64,000 nt of DNA from Burkholderiales bacterium PBB6 (lineage in GTDB: Bacteria > Pseudomonadota > Gammaproteobacteria > Burkholderiales > Burkholderiaceae_C): NCBI GenBank assembly GCA_002255925.1, contig NKIH01000003.1, positions 1 to 64,000 of the forward strand, written 5' to 3'. The notes beneath the pieces were generated by a model, which ran no database searches, had not been told where the DNA came from, and saw only the letters and a program-made list of their open reading frames with translations. The position numbers and the translations under genes were made by a program. Positions 45,290 to 54,082 of the stretch are shown here, piece after piece. The number at the start of each line of letters is the position of its first letter. The first letter of the stretch is position 1.

Positions 45290-47836
45290 TCACAGCGCCA
45301 GCTTCACGCCAACCTTGATGCTGCGGCCGTACTGTTCGTACTGCGCGTTGCGCGCCTTGCTGCCCTGGTAGACGTAGTAGCGCTCGTTGGTCAGGTTCAG
45401 CGCTTCCAGGCTCAAGGTCCAGCGCTTGTCCAGCTGCAGGCTCATCGAAAAATCGAGCTGGTTCTGCGTGTCCACATAGCGGTCTTGCGCGGCGTCCAGC
45501 ACGTCGCCCACTTCCAGCAAGTAGGGCGACTTGTGGTTCAGCGCCAGGCGGGTGCTCAGGCCCTGGCCTTCCCAACCCACGCTGAGGTTGATGCTGCGGT
45601 CAGACTGGCTGGGCAGGCTGATGCTGCGGCCGGTCCAGGTGCCGCCGCTGTAGCCGCCCACCGTGGCCCGTGAATGCACGAAGCTGGCATTGGCCCCAAC
45701 GATCAAGCCATTGAACGGGGCCGGCAGCATGCGCAGGGCCTGGCTGTAGGCCACTTCCAGGCCGGTCAACTTGGCTGCATCGCCATTAGAGAAGCTGCTC
45801 ACATGGCTGAAGGCCTCCCAGCCCGGCGTGCCGGCCAGGTCGGTCTGGAAGGCGAAGTCGCGGATGCGCTTGTGGAACACGTAGGCCGACACCGACGCAT
45901 CACGGGCGAGGCGGTGTTCGATGCCCAGGTCCAGATTGCGTGAGCGCAGCGGCTTGAGCGCCGGGTTGCCCACCGTGGCCTCGTCGCCGTCGATGACCTT
46001 GCCCGGGCTGAGCTGGTCAAACCCGGGGCGCACCACCGAGTTCGTCAGTGCGGCGCGCAGCTGGGTCTGGTTGCCCAGGTCCTGGCGCAGCAGCACGCCG
46101 GGCAGCCAGTGGTGGCGGGTGCTTTCGCTGTGCACATCGGCCAGAGTGTCGTCGGTGGAGGAGAAACCATCGGCCACGAAAAGGCTGCGCTCCAGCCGCA
46201 CGCCGGTCACCAGCTGGGTGCCGCCCTGCTCCAGGCGGGCCTGCAGGTAGCCCGCATCCACGTCTTCCTTGAGGCGGAAATCGTTGGTCTGTGAATCAAC
46301 GGCATCGCGGAAGTTGGCAAGCGTCAGGCCGCTGTAGAGCTTGCGCAGTGCGGCCTGGTCCAGGCCCGGCCCGAAGCGGCCCCAGGCATACGCCGGCTCA
46401 TCCGCCGTCAGGAAGTTGCCCATGTTCAGCTGGGTCTTGGTGAAGCCACCGCCAGTGGCAGTGAGCTGCTTGGCGCTGATGGCAAAGGTCTCTTCGTCGT
46501 TGTCCTTGTCGCGGCGGGTGGCCTTCAGGCCAGCCTTCAGGTCCACGTCCCAACCCGCGGCTTCCAGACTGCGCTGCAGGTCCATGCGCACATGGCGCAC
46601 GCGGTCAGTGGCGGCGCTCTGCTGCAGCTTGGCCTTGTCAAAGGCATACAGGCTGCCGTTGAACACGCTGTCAGGGGCCACCAGTTGTGGCCGCTGGCTG
46701 TCGGTGAAACCCAGGCCGGTGAACGAGGCCTTGAAGCCACTGGAAGAAATCACGTTCGGCTTGTCTTCACTGGCCCGTGAGAGACCACCTTCCAGCTCGC
46801 CCTTCCAGTCGCCTTCACGCAGCACCGTGCCCAGCACCAGGGCGCTGGAGCGGTTGATCTCCTGACGGGCCTTGAGCGAGCGCGTCACGCTGCCGCTGCC
46901 CGTGGCGCCATCCGCCTGCGGCGCGGCAAACGCCACCTTGGTCGACTGGCGCTCTTCGTCATCGGTGAGCCGGCTGCTGAAGCTGCGCAGGTAGAAATGG
47001 CGGCCATCGGCTGGCTTGAAATCGATGTTCAGGGCACCGCCAATACGCTCGCGGGTGATCTCGTAGCGACGCAGCTCGTAGCTGGCGAGTCGCTCACCCG
47101 TCCAGGCGCCACCGGTTTCAACGTTGTCACTGGCGAAGCGGCGCTGGTCGGCCGACAAGGCCAGGGCCACGCCCAGCGTGCCGTCCAGGAAGCGATCAGC
47201 AAACGCCACCGAGCCACGCGGCCGGGTGCGACCGGCGTTGGTGTCGTGGTTCAGGCCCAAGTCCAGTGTCAGCAGGCGGCCGGGCTGGTCAAAGCCGCTG
47301 AGCGTGCGCACCGTGACCGTGCCACCGAGCGAGTTGGCGTCGTGCTCGGGCAGCGGGGTCTTGTCGACTTCCAGCGAGCGGATCAGGCCAGCCGGCACCA
47401 GGTCCAGGCCTGGCGCGCGGCGGCCGGCTTCAGACGCCGGCGTGAGGGCGCCGTTGATGTTGACTGCGTTGTAGTCGGCGCCCAGGCCCCGCACCCGAAC
47501 GAAGCGGCCTTCGCCCTGGTCACGCTCCACCGACACGCCCGGCAGACGGGCCAGTGCTTCGGCGGCGTTGTTGTCGGGCAGCTGGCCGATGGCGTCGGCG
47601 TGCACCACGTTGATGACGCCTTGCGCGGCCTGCTGCTTGTCGAGGGCACTGCGCAGGCTCGCCGCCTGGCCGACGATGTTGACCTTCTCGACGGCGGCCT
47701 TGTCGGCTTCAACCGGAACAGCAGCCGGAACAGCAGCCGGAACAACAATCGGCGCGGTTTGCGCCTGGGCAGCACTGGCGGCCAGCAAGGCCAGGCAGAT
47801 GACGTTCAAGTGATGGGGGAAAGCTTTGGTGGTCAT
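45290..47836 (-). CDS. TonB-dependent receptor linked to phytase
   Basis: 848 aa. Signal peptide ending SAAQAQ, a Val/Pro/Ala repeat stretch, then plug (INVVHADAIGQLPDNNAAEA; RVRGLGADYNAVNINGALTP) and a barrel ending YGRSIKVGVKLAL. IAQQLPDNNAAEALARLPG-type plugs are typical of receptors for polymers or organophosphates. Gene pairing suggests uptake of phytate or its breakdown product. ATG has no strong ribosome site. Confidence 0.92.
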   Translation of the reverse strand: MTTKAFPHHLNVICLALLAASAAQAQTAPIVVPAAVPAAVPVEADKAAVEKVNIVGQAASLRSALDKQQAAQGVINVVHADAIGQLPDNNAAEALARLPGVSVERDQGEGRFVRVRGLGADYNAVNINGALTPASEAGRRAPGLDLVPAGLIRSLEVDKTPLPEHDANSLGGTVTVRTLSGFDQPGRLLTLDLGLNHDTNAGRTRPRGSVAFADRFLDGTLGVALALSADQRRFASDNVETGGAWTGERLASYELRRYEITRERIGGALNIDFKPADGRHFYLRSFSSRLTDDEERQSTKVAFAAPQADGATGSGSVTRSLKARQEINRSSALVLGTVLREGDWKGELEGGLSRASEDKPNVISSSGFKASFTGLGFTDSQRPQLVAPDSVFNGSLYAFDKAKLQQSAATDRVRHVRMDLQRSLEAAGWDVDLKAGLKATRRDKDNDEETFAISAKQLTATGGGFTKTQLNMGNFLTADEPAYAWGRFGPGLDQAALRKLYSGLTLANFRDAVDSQTNDFRLKEDVDAGYLQARLEQGGTQLVTGVRLERSLFVADGFSSTDDTLADVHSESTRHHWLPGVLLRQDLGNQTQLRAALTNSVVRPGFDQLSPGKVIDGDEATVGNPALKPLRSRNLDLGIEHRLARDASVSAYVFHKRIRDFAFQTDLAGTPGWEAFSHVSSFSNGDAAKLTGLEVAYSQALRMLPAPFNGLIVGANASFVHSRATVGGYSGGTWTGRSISLPSQSDRSINLSVGWEGQGLSTRLALNHKSPYLLEVGDVLDAAQDRYVDTQNQLDFSMSLQLDKRWTLSLEALNLTNERYYVYQGSKARNAQYEQYGRSIKVGVKLAL
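47716..47751. repeat. Three 12-bp tandem units in the receptor gene
   Basis: GGAACAGCAGCC-type units in tandem, encoding VPAA repeats on the minus strand in the linker between signal peptide and plug. Copy number can vary by slippage without frameshift (12 = 4 codons). Confidence 0.6.
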
Positions 47837-47896
47837 GGGTGTGGGGCCGGATGCGGCGCGCTGTGGTGCGATGGATGGGCACCTTAGAAAGCGCTC

Positions 47897-47913
47897 ATGG
47901 CACTTCCGTGACA
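47897..47913 (-). promoter_or_regulatory. Candidate Pho box upstream of the receptor-phytase operon
   Basis: On the minus strand TGTCAC and TGCCAT start 11 bp apart, the spacing and near-sequence of PhoB half-sites (CTGTCAT-N4-CTGTCAC). Located 61-78 bp before the receptor ATG, a usual distance. A second TGTCAC (48007-48012) lies on the plus strand in the same spacer. One base differs in the second half-site, so this is tentative. Confidence 0.4.
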
Positions 47914-48035
47914 CCACCGCGCCGCAGTGCCAGCCGGCGCACACCCCCGGCCCGGCTGAGCTTTTGGAACCCCCTGCCCACCCGCCGGCCACCTTGTATG
48001 ACGAACTGTCACACAGCCCGCCTAGCATCGCGCCC

Positions 48036-48950
48036 ATGAAGATTGTCATGCCGAACTGGCGACCCTGGCCGCAGGTCAATGTGGGTGGATTGCGCCACTT
48101 CGGCCATCTGCTGGCGCTGGGCCTGGCCGGTATCACCCTGCTCTATGCCGAACACGCCGTGGCCAAGCCCGTGGCCGCCTGGCACCTGATCGATCTGCTC
48201 AGCGAAGGCCTTGCCGTGTTGATGCTCAGCGTGTGGCTGGTGCAGCTGCGCGCCAGCCGCCCCGAAGGACACGTCACCACCCTGCTGTGCCTGGGACTGG
48301 CCAGCTTGCTGGCCGGCAGCTGGGCCGACCTGATGGACGAGTTCTGGAAGGTGCCGCACCAGGTGGTGTGGCTGTGGGGGCTGGAATCAAGCCTGAACCT
48401 GCTGGGCATGGGCCTGCTGACCTGGGGGCTGCAGCAATGGCGCGGCGAACAACTGGCCCTGAACCAGCAACAGCAACGCCGCGAGCGGCTGTTCCGCGAA
48501 CACCGCAGCGTGGACGCGCTGACGCAGCTGGGTGACGCCAGCTACATGCAGGCCCAGCTGCTGCGTGAGCGCGCCGCCGGCCACCCCGGCCAGTTGCTGA
48601 TGCTGGCCTGGCCCGGCCTGGAAGCCGTGCAGCGTGAGCAAGGCCTGGTGGCCGCGGAAAAACTGCTGCAGGAAGCCGCGCAGATGCTGCTGCTCTACCT
48701 GCAGCCCGATGAGTTGCTGTGCCGCTATGCCGCCCAACATTGGCTGGTGCTGCTGCCCGAGCGCTCAGGCCCCGCCGCGCGTGAGCGCAGTGCCCTGCTG
48801 CTGCAGGCGCTGCAGTTGTTTGCGCAGGCCAGGGCACCCAAAGCGCCGCGGCCCCAGGGCGTGTCCGCCGAGGTGCTGTCGCTCTTGTCGCCCGATGCGC
48901 TGATGCTGAGCCTGCTGCAGCGCCTGGAAGCCGACGGAGCCGCAGCGTGA
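48036..48950 (+). CDS. Membrane protein with degenerate GGDEF-like domain
   Basis: 304 aa. Four or so N-terminal helices (LLALGLAGITLLYAEHAV to about residue 140), a coiled stretch, then a GGDEF-like fold beginning VDALTQLGDASYMQAQL. The signature segment reads RYAAQHWLVLLPE (residues 230-242): AAQHW replaces GGDEF, so it cannot make c-di-GMP by the normal mechanism. Likely a sensor. The stop overlaps the AraC gene start (GTGA). Confidence 0.75.
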   Translation: MKIVMPNWRPWPQVNVGGLRHFGHLLALGLAGITLLYAEHAVAKPVAAWHLIDLLSEGLAVLMLSVWLVQLRASRPEGHVTTLLCLGLASLLAGSWADLMDEFWKVPHQVVWLWGLESSLNLLGMGLLTWGLQQWRGEQLALNQQQQRRERLFREHRSVDALTQLGDASYMQAQLLRERAAGHPGQLLMLAWPGLEAVQREQGLVAAEKLLQEAAQMLLLYLQPDELLCRYAAQHWLVLLPERSGPAARERSALLLQALQLFAQARAPKAPRPQGVSAEVLSLLSPDALMLSLLQRLEADGAAA

Positions 48951-50002
48951 ACCTGGCTGCCCGCCTGCAGGCCCTGATTCCGCAGGGCCTGGCCCCGGCC
49001 ACGCCCGACGGGGCCACGGCCTATGCGCTGGACACGCCGCTGATTCCCTGGGCCTACCAGGGCGCCTTGGTGGCGGAATACGCCCACAGCCGGGAGATGG
49101 ATCTGGCCGAGTGGCGGCGCCGGGCTGGTGTGGCCGAAGGTTCTGGCCTGGGGCTGCTGCTCAGCCCGCGGCAGTTGCTGGCCCTGCTGGAGCAAGCCCG
49201 CTGCAGCGCGCCCGACGCGGCCTTCGTGCTCGGCCGGCTGGCCCTGCCCGGCCACTTCGGCCTGGCCAGCCAGGCGCTGCAGCAGGCACCGCACCTGCTG
49301 GGCGCGCTGCAAACCCTCTGCCGCTTCGCCGGCCGGCTGACGCCGCTGCTCACCCCGCGGCTGCTGGTGCAGGGCGATGAGCTGTTCCTGTACTGGACCG
49401 ACGCCTGCGGCGCACCGGCACCGCTGCGGCCCTTTCTGGTGGACCTGCACATGAGCGCGGTGGTGGGCATGGCGGCGTGGCTGCAGGGCGAAGCGCGCCT
49501 GCCGTGGCGCTGCAGCTTCAACCGCACCGTGCCGCGTGATCTGGCCCGCCACGCCAGCTTTCTGGGCACCGACCTGCGGTTTGACTGCCAGGTTGACGCC
49601 ATGCGCATGCCACTGGCCCGCGCCCTGCAGCCTTGGCGCGGCGCAGCGGCCTTGCCCCCAGAACGTGTGCTGGCCGCTGACCCCGACGCACCACGCCGCG
49701 GCCTGCTGACGGCCCTGTACGACCACCTGCTGCCTCAGGCCGCCGGCCAGCCCAGCCTCGACGGCGCCGCGCGGCATTTCGGCGTGAGCCCGGCCACGCT
49801 GAAGCGCCATCTGGCCCATCACGGCAGCAGCTTTCAGGGCGAGTTCGACACCCTGCGCAGCCACCTCGCCTGCTACCTGCTGCGGGAAGAAGGCCACGGC
49901 AACGAGCGCGTGGCACAAGCCCTGGGCTTCCACGACGCGGCCAACTTCAGACGCTCATTCAAGCGCTGGACGGGGCTGACGCCGGGGCAGCTGGGCGCGT
50001 GA
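48947..50002 (+). CDS. AraC-family transcriptional regulator
   Basis: 351 aa. An N-terminal arabinose-binding-like regulatory domain (OruR/AraC type, LGRLALPGHFGLASQALQQA) and a C-terminal HTH (PSLDGAARHFGVSPATLKRH; VAQALGFHDAANFRRSFKRW, the AraC signature). GTG start inside the preceding stop gives translational coupling with the membrane protein upstream. Ligand unknown. Confidence 0.9.
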   Translation: MNLAARLQALIPQGLAPATPDGATAYALDTPLIPWAYQGALVAEYAHSREMDLAEWRRRAGVAEGSGLGLLLSPRQLLALLEQARCSAPDAAFVLGRLALPGHFGLASQALQQAPHLLGALQTLCRFAGRLTPLLTPRLLVQGDELFLYWTDACGAPAPLRPFLVDLHMSAVVGMAAWLQGEARLPWRCSFNRTVPRDLARHASFLGTDLRFDCQVDAMRMPLARALQPWRGAAALPPERVLAADPDAPRRGLLTALYDHLLPQAAGQPSLDGAARHFGVSPATLKRHLAHHGSSFQGEFDTLRSHLACYLLREEGHGNERVAQALGFHDAANFRRSFKRWTGLTPGQLGA

Positions 50003-50028
50003 CCTTGCGGAGCTGCGCGACGGGAGCA

Positions 50029-50307
50029 TCAGCCGCGGCGTACGGCAGGTGTCGCGGTGGTGGTGGCCGTTGCGGCAGCAGCGGCAGCACGTCGACGTAT
50101 CCACACCCCGGCCAGCACGGCCAGGCCCGGTGCCACCAGCAAGGCACCGCGCAACAGCGCCTCCTGGCTGGGTGACAGCGCACCGGCCCAGCGCATGTAA
50201 GCGCCAGCGCCTGCAGACGCGGCCAGCATCACCAGCGCAGACACCAGCAGCGAGGCCAGCAACAGGCCGGCTCGGCGCAACCAAGGGTTCAAGGGGGTTG
50301 GGGTCAT
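50029..50307 (-). CDS. Small membrane protein, hypothetical
   Basis: 92 aa, two helices (RRAGLLLASLLVSALVMLAA; LLRGALLVAPGLAVLAGVWI) with an Ala/Thr-rich tail. ATG 50307 (MTPTPLNPW) preferred over an upstream start at 50331. No family recognised. Convergent with the AraC gene. Confidence 0.5.
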   Translation of the reverse strand: MTPTPLNPWLRRAGLLLASLLVSALVMLAASAGAGAYMRWAGALSPSQEALLRGALLVAPGLAVLAGVWIRRRAAAAAATATTTATPAVRRG

Positions 50308-50421
50308 GTATGCATTCTCATGCAAACACAACGCCCAACAAAGCCGCTGATGCAGCCGGTTGGCGCTGACCGGCCTTGTTCAGCCCGCCCAGCGCCCCCG
50401 GCCACAGAAGCTCAGTTCATC

Positions 50422-50766
50422 TCACTTCAGCTTCATGTCATTGGCCACCGTCGTCACGCCCTTGACGTCACGGGCCAGGGCCGTGGCCTTGTCCATGTCA
50501 GCACGGGAGTTGACGAAGCCGCTCAGTTGCACGCGGCCCTTGAAGGTTTCGACGTTGATTTCGGCCGACTTCAGCGTCGGCTCGTTCAACACCGCGGCCT
50601 TGACCTTGGTGGTGATCATCGTGTCGTCGAGGTACTCGCCGGTGCCCTCTGACGTGCGCGTGGCGGCGCAGGCGCCGAGCAGCGTCAAGGCCAGGCTGCC
50701 CAGCAACAAGGTGGCGCCGCGGGCGAAGCGGCTGCGGGTATTCCGGGTGTTCAGGGATTGGGTCAT
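50422..50766 (-). CDS. BON-domain lipoprotein (OsmY-like)
   Basis: 114 aa. Lipobox LGAC gives a mature lipoprotein; one BON domain follows (DDTMITTKVKAAVLNEPTLK; VQLSGFVNSRADMDKATALA). BON proteins bind phospholipid and occur in envelope or osmotic stress. First of three minus-strand lipoproteins here. Confidence 0.9.
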   Translation of the reverse strand: MTQSLNTRNTRSRFARGATLLLGSLALTLLGACAATRTSEGTGEYLDDTMITTKVKAAVLNEPTLKSAEINVETFKGRVQLSGFVNSRADMDKATALARDVKGVTTVANDMKLK

Positions 50767-50849
50767 GGTGTGGCTTTCTTGGGGTTGGGAGTCAACGGGA
50801 AACTCGGTGCTGAAACTGGGTGATCAAGCGAAGCGATCAAGCAAGACGC

Positions 50850-51716
50850 TCAAGAACGCGGCGCCGGCGGATTGGTCGTGACGTCTTCAGGCACGAAGAT
50901 CACCTCCACCCGGCGGTTCATGCGTCGGCCTTCGGCGGTGGCGTTGGTGGCCACGGGGTGGGTTTCACCGACGGCCGTGGCGCTCAGGCGGTCAGCGGCC
51001 ACACCCAGGCTCAGCAAAGCGTTGTTCACTGTTTGCGCGCGGCGCTCTGACAAGCGCTGGTTCAATTCAGACGAACCCTGGCTGTCGGCATGGCCCTCGA
51101 TCAGCACCCGCCGCTGCGGAAAGCGCTTCATGAAATCGGCCAGCTGCGACAAGCTGTACTCGCCATCGGCCGACAAGGTGGACTGGTTGGTGGCGAAGCG
51201 CATGTCGCCCAGCGTCACCACCATGCCGCGGTCGGTGGGTTGGGCCTTCAGCGCCCGCAACTGGCTGTCCATCTCGCTGATGCGGGCCTGCTGCGCGGCC
51301 TGGGTCTGCTGAGCCTGGCCCAGCGCGGCACCGGCTGCGTCCGCCTCGGCGGTGCGACGGCCGAGCTGTTCACGGTCGCGGTCAGCCGCAGCATTGCGCA
51401 CCGCCGCCTGGCCTGATCGGCTGGAGGCGCTGTCCACGGCCAGCGTCACGCGCTGATTGGCCAGATAGGCCAGATGGCCCACGGTGTCAGCACCGGCATC
51501 GCGGAGCTGCGCCTGATCGGCCTGCCGAACCGCTTCGCCGGCACGCTGCAGTTCATCGCTGGCCAGGCGCACCACCTCGGGCTGCGCCTGGGCGGCTGAC
51601 AAGGCACTGCGCGCCTGCAGCAGCGAAGAAGGCACGACGGGTGTGGCGCTGCAGGCCGAGAGCAGGGCCAGCGTGGCCCAGGTCAAGGTGCTGCGGGGCG
51701 GGAGTTGCTTGATCAT
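50850..51716 (-). CDS. OmpA-like peptidoglycan-binding lipoprotein
   Basis: 288 aa. Lipobox LSAC, a long coiled-coil rich in Ala/Gln (about 30-150), and a C-terminal OmpA domain (FATNQSTLSADGEYSLSQLA; IEGHADSQGSSELNQRLSER). The N-terminal coil is of the DUF4398 type. Would clamp the outer membrane to peptidoglycan. 42 nt downstream of the DUF4398 gene, same strand. Confidence 0.9.
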   Translation of the reverse strand: MIKQLPPRSTLTWATLALLSACSATPVVPSSLLQARSALSAAQAQPEVVRLASDELQRAGEAVRQADQAQLRDAGADTVGHLAYLANQRVTLAVDSASSRSGQAAVRNAAADRDREQLGRRTAEADAAGAALGQAQQTQAAQQARISEMDSQLRALKAQPTDRGMVVTLGDMRFATNQSTLSADGEYSLSQLADFMKRFPQRRVLIEGHADSQGSSELNQRLSERRAQTVNNALLSLGVAADRLSATAVGETHPVATNATAEGRRMNRRVEVIFVPEDVTTNPPAPRS

Positions 51717-51758
51717 GGGGTGTGCTCCTGATGGTCTGGTCTTGTGGTGGCTGGGCAT

Positions 51759-52268
51759 TCAGCGCGCTGCAGGCACGGGCATCGGCATCTGCATTGGCAT
51801 CGCAGGCACTTGCGCTGGCGGCATGCCCGACTTGCGCGCCAGCTCCTGCTGCAGCACGCTGGCGGCGGCGCGGCTGTCGGTGGCCGCGCGTTGTGAGCGC
51901 ATGGCCTGCGCATGCATGTCGGCCACTTCGGCGTCCAGCGCGGCTTCATCGGCCAGCTGGCGGGCGCGGTTCGAATCGCCCCCCTTGAACGCCACCTGAG
52001 CCGCTTCCAGCTTGGCCGTGGCCACAGCCAGTGCCGCCGGGGCATCGGCCTTGGTGCCGGGGCTGTCGGCGCGGGTCACCGCAGCCTGCGCCACGGCCAT
52101 CGCCGGCAAGGGTGTGGGGGTGCTGGCGCACGCACCGAGTGCCGCCAAGGCAATGGCCGCGGCAATCATGAAGGTGGAACGTGCGATGACGCTGTGAGCA
52201 GCAGGACGTGCACCAGCGTCTGGCTGGCTCACGTCATGAGCTTGCAAAAGGCCCTGGGTGCGGTTCAT
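51759..52268 (-). CDS. DUF4398 lipoprotein
   Basis: 169 aa. Signal with lipobox LGAC, a helical DUF4398 region (AKLEAAQVAFKGGDSNRARQ; LADEAALDAEVADMHAQAMR) and a Pro/Met-rich tail (PAMPMQMPMPVPAAR). DUF4398 proteins often accompany OmpA-like partners, as here. The N-terminus before the lipobox is long (about 45 residues), so the start may be internal. Confidence 0.8.
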   Translation of the reverse strand: MNRTQGLLQAHDVSQPDAGARPAAHSVIARSTFMIAAAIALAALGACASTPTPLPAMAVAQAAVTRADSPGTKADAPAALAVATAKLEAAQVAFKGGDSNRARQLADEAALDAEVADMHAQAMRSQRAATDSRAAASVLQQELARKSGMPPAQVPAMPMQMPMPVPAAR

Positions 52269-52570
52269 GGTGGTCCTGACGATGCGGTTCTGAAGAGAAC
52301 CTGATCAGACACGGGCCCCGGCCGGGTGTCTGTCCGCCAACGCACCCTCTGGTGAACAAGCCTCGGCGGCATCACCGCATCGATCTGCGCCAACCTGCGC
52401 CAACACAGCATCGGCCGGTGTGCTGTCGCACAGACACCCGGCCCGACGGCCCTCAAGCTGGCGGCTCAATGGGTCACACCAGCCACGTCGGCACCCCGAT
52501 CAGTTCGATGCCGCAGCGCCGGTGCCCAGCCTGCATTGCCTGTCATCGCCTGCAACCCGAAGGACTCCCC
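52269..52570. promoter_or_regulatory. 302-bp divergent spacer with a 14-bp inverted repeat
   Basis: Between the DUF4398 and DUF1328 starts. It holds GGCCGGGTGTCTGT (52320-52333) and its perfect complement ACAGACACCCGGCC (52430-52443), 96 nt apart, plus two tandem CTGCGCCAAC units (52385-52404). No gene is visible. The arms may be operators for one dimer looping DNA, or the stem of a noncoding transcript. Confidence 0.55.
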
Positions 52571-52735
52571 ATGCTGCATTACGCCTTGATCTTTGCGGTG
52601 GTGGCCCTCATCGCCGCCGTGCTGGGCTTTGGCGGGCTGGCCGCCACGGCCGCCAACATCGCCCAGTGGTTGTTCGTGTTCTTCATCGTGCTGGCCGTCG
52701 TCAGCCTGGTGGTGGGCCTGGTTCGCCGACGCTGA
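52571..52735 (+). CDS. DUF1328 small membrane protein (YtjA-like)
   Basis: 54 aa, the normal length, two helices: MLHYALIFAVVALIAAVLGF and IAQWLFVFFIVLAVVSLVVG. Family members are stress-induced inner-membrane peptides of unknown role. First gene of the operon that leads into the glucan synthase. Confidence 0.92.
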   Translation: MLHYALIFAVVALIAAVLGFGGLAATAANIAQWLFVFFIVLAVVSLVVGLVRRR

Positions 52736-52804
52736 CCAAGACAGCCAACCCCTTCATTCGCCACCCGATTCCCCTCCACCCACCCCTCAGAAAGCACCCC
52801 CACC

Positions 52805-53197
52805 ATGTCGACCAACCATCCTTCCTCCTCCCCCACGCCTGACAAGTCGAGCCAGATGCTCGACGCAGCCGTGCGCAGCGCCGACCACGCCATTGACGGC
52901 ACCCGTCACCTGGCCAACAGCAGCCTCGACCACCTGGCCCAGCGTCTGGACACCGCCCGCACCAGCGCCGGCCACGCCCTGGACGGCTTGGCCACTGACG
53001 CCAGCCGCATCGCTGAATCGAGTGGCAACGCCATCCGCGCCCAGGCCACCGAATGGCGCCATCAGGCAGACCAGGCGCGCCAGGGGGCCCAGGCGGCCAT
53101 TCGCCATGCACCGCTGAAGTCGGTGATGCTGGCTGCCGCCACTGGCGCGGCCGTGATGTTGGTGAGCCAATGGCTGGGCCGTGGTCGCACCCGCTGA
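52805..53197 (+). CDS. DUF883 (ElaB/YqjD)-like membrane-anchored protein
   Basis: 130 aa. Amphipathic helical body (LDTARTSAGHALDGLA; NAIRAQATEWRHQADQ) and a C-terminal anchor (SVMLAAATGAAVMLVSQWLG). Related proteins bind ribosomes to the inner membrane in stationary phase. Its end overlaps the next start by 17 bp. Confidence 0.75.
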   Translation: MSTNHPSSSPTPDKSSQMLDAAVRSADHAIDGTRHLANSSLDHLAQRLDTARTSAGHALDGLATDASRIAESSGNAIRAQATEWRHQADQARQGAQAAIRHAPLKSVMLAAATGAAVMLVSQWLGRGRTR

Positions 53198-53597
53198 ACC
53201 CACCGGCACGGTGCTGGCCCGGCTGCTGTTGAACCCACCGCCGGGCCTGCCCCACCACCTGGTCGCCTGGGGTGGCCTGCTTCGGCAGGACATTGCCCAG
53301 GCGCAGCGCCACACCCTGCGCCAGTTGCTTAGGCTGGCCGTGGGTTTGGCCGCGGCCGTGGTCGCAAGCACGCTGGCTGGCGTGTGGCTGATGCTGTGGT
53401 GGGTGGCGGGCCACCTGCCCAGCAGCCTGCTGGAGTGGCTGCTGATGGCGACGGTGCCCGCGCTGCCGCTGCTGCTGGCGCTGTGGATGTTCACCAGCTG
53501 GCGTAGCGGCCAGCGCGAAGCCGTGTGGAGTCGCCATTGGGCCGTGTGGCAACAACAGGCTGCCGCCGACTGGGCACTGCTGCGTGACAGCCGCTGA
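53181..53597 (+). CDS. YqjE/phage holin-like membrane protein
   Basis: 138 aa. Two helices (LLRLAVGLAAAVVASTLAGV; LLMATVPALPLLLALWMFTS). Order after a DUF883 gene matches the yqjD-yqjE pair of enterics. GTG start, inside the previous gene. Lies in the same operon. Confidence 0.7.
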   Translation: MVAPAEPTGTVLARLLLNPPPGLPHHLVAWGGLLRQDIAQAQRHTLRQLLRLAVGLAAAVVASTLAGVWLMLWWVAGHLPSSLLEWLLMATVPALPLLLALWMFTSWRSGQREAVWSRHWAVWQQQAAADWALLRDSR

Positions 53598-54066
53598 CCC
53601 GCTCCGGGAGCTCAACGCCTCCCGCCTGTCGATGGCGCGCTGGCTGGCGCAGCAACACCCGCCGAGCACATCGCCCGGCGACCCGCTCGCGCCGGGTACC
53701 CACCACGGCGACGCCGAAACCCGTGCCCGCGACGACGCCACCACCGACACCCTGACGCTCGGCGCCAGCGGCCACCCCTTGGCGGCGATGGCGCGCTGGG
53801 GCCTGGAGTTGGCCCGGCGCGACCTGGCTGCCCGCGTGGTGGCCCACCCCTGCGCGGCGGTAGCTGTGGCCACGCTGGCGGGCGCCGCCCTGGCCAGCCC
53901 ACGGTTGCGCAGCGGCCTGCGCTGGGCCGCCGGTGCCGGCTGGCAGGCGGCACTGCAACCGGCCGTGCGCCCCCTGTTCAAACTGTTGTGGCTGAGCGCC
54001 CTGAGCCGCTCAGGGTACGGTGGCGGACAGACATCTGCCGGCCCCGGGCCCACGCTCAAGCCCTGA
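53584..54066 (+). CDS. Hypothetical protein of the YqjK position
   Basis: 160 aa. GTG start overlapping the gene before by 14 bp. An N-terminal variable part and a central amphipathic helix region (PLAAMARWGLELARRDLAAR), then an Ala-rich segment (AVAVATLAGAALASPRLRSG). No family proven; by position it matches YqjK. Role unknown. Confidence 0.55.
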   Translation: MTAADPLRELNASRLSMARWLAQQHPPSTSPGDPLAPGTHHGDAETRARDDATTDTLTLGASGHPLAAMARWGLELARRDLAARVVAHPCAAVAVATLAGAALASPRLRSGLRWAAGAGWQAALQPAVRPLFKLLWLSALSRSGYGGGQTSAGPGPTLKP

Positions 54067-54082
54067 CTTCCAGGAGCTCGCC

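Noticed and set aside
53181-53597. Phage holin
   Set aside because: Holin-like naming comes from the YqjE family; context is the yqjDE-type operon, not a lysis cassette.
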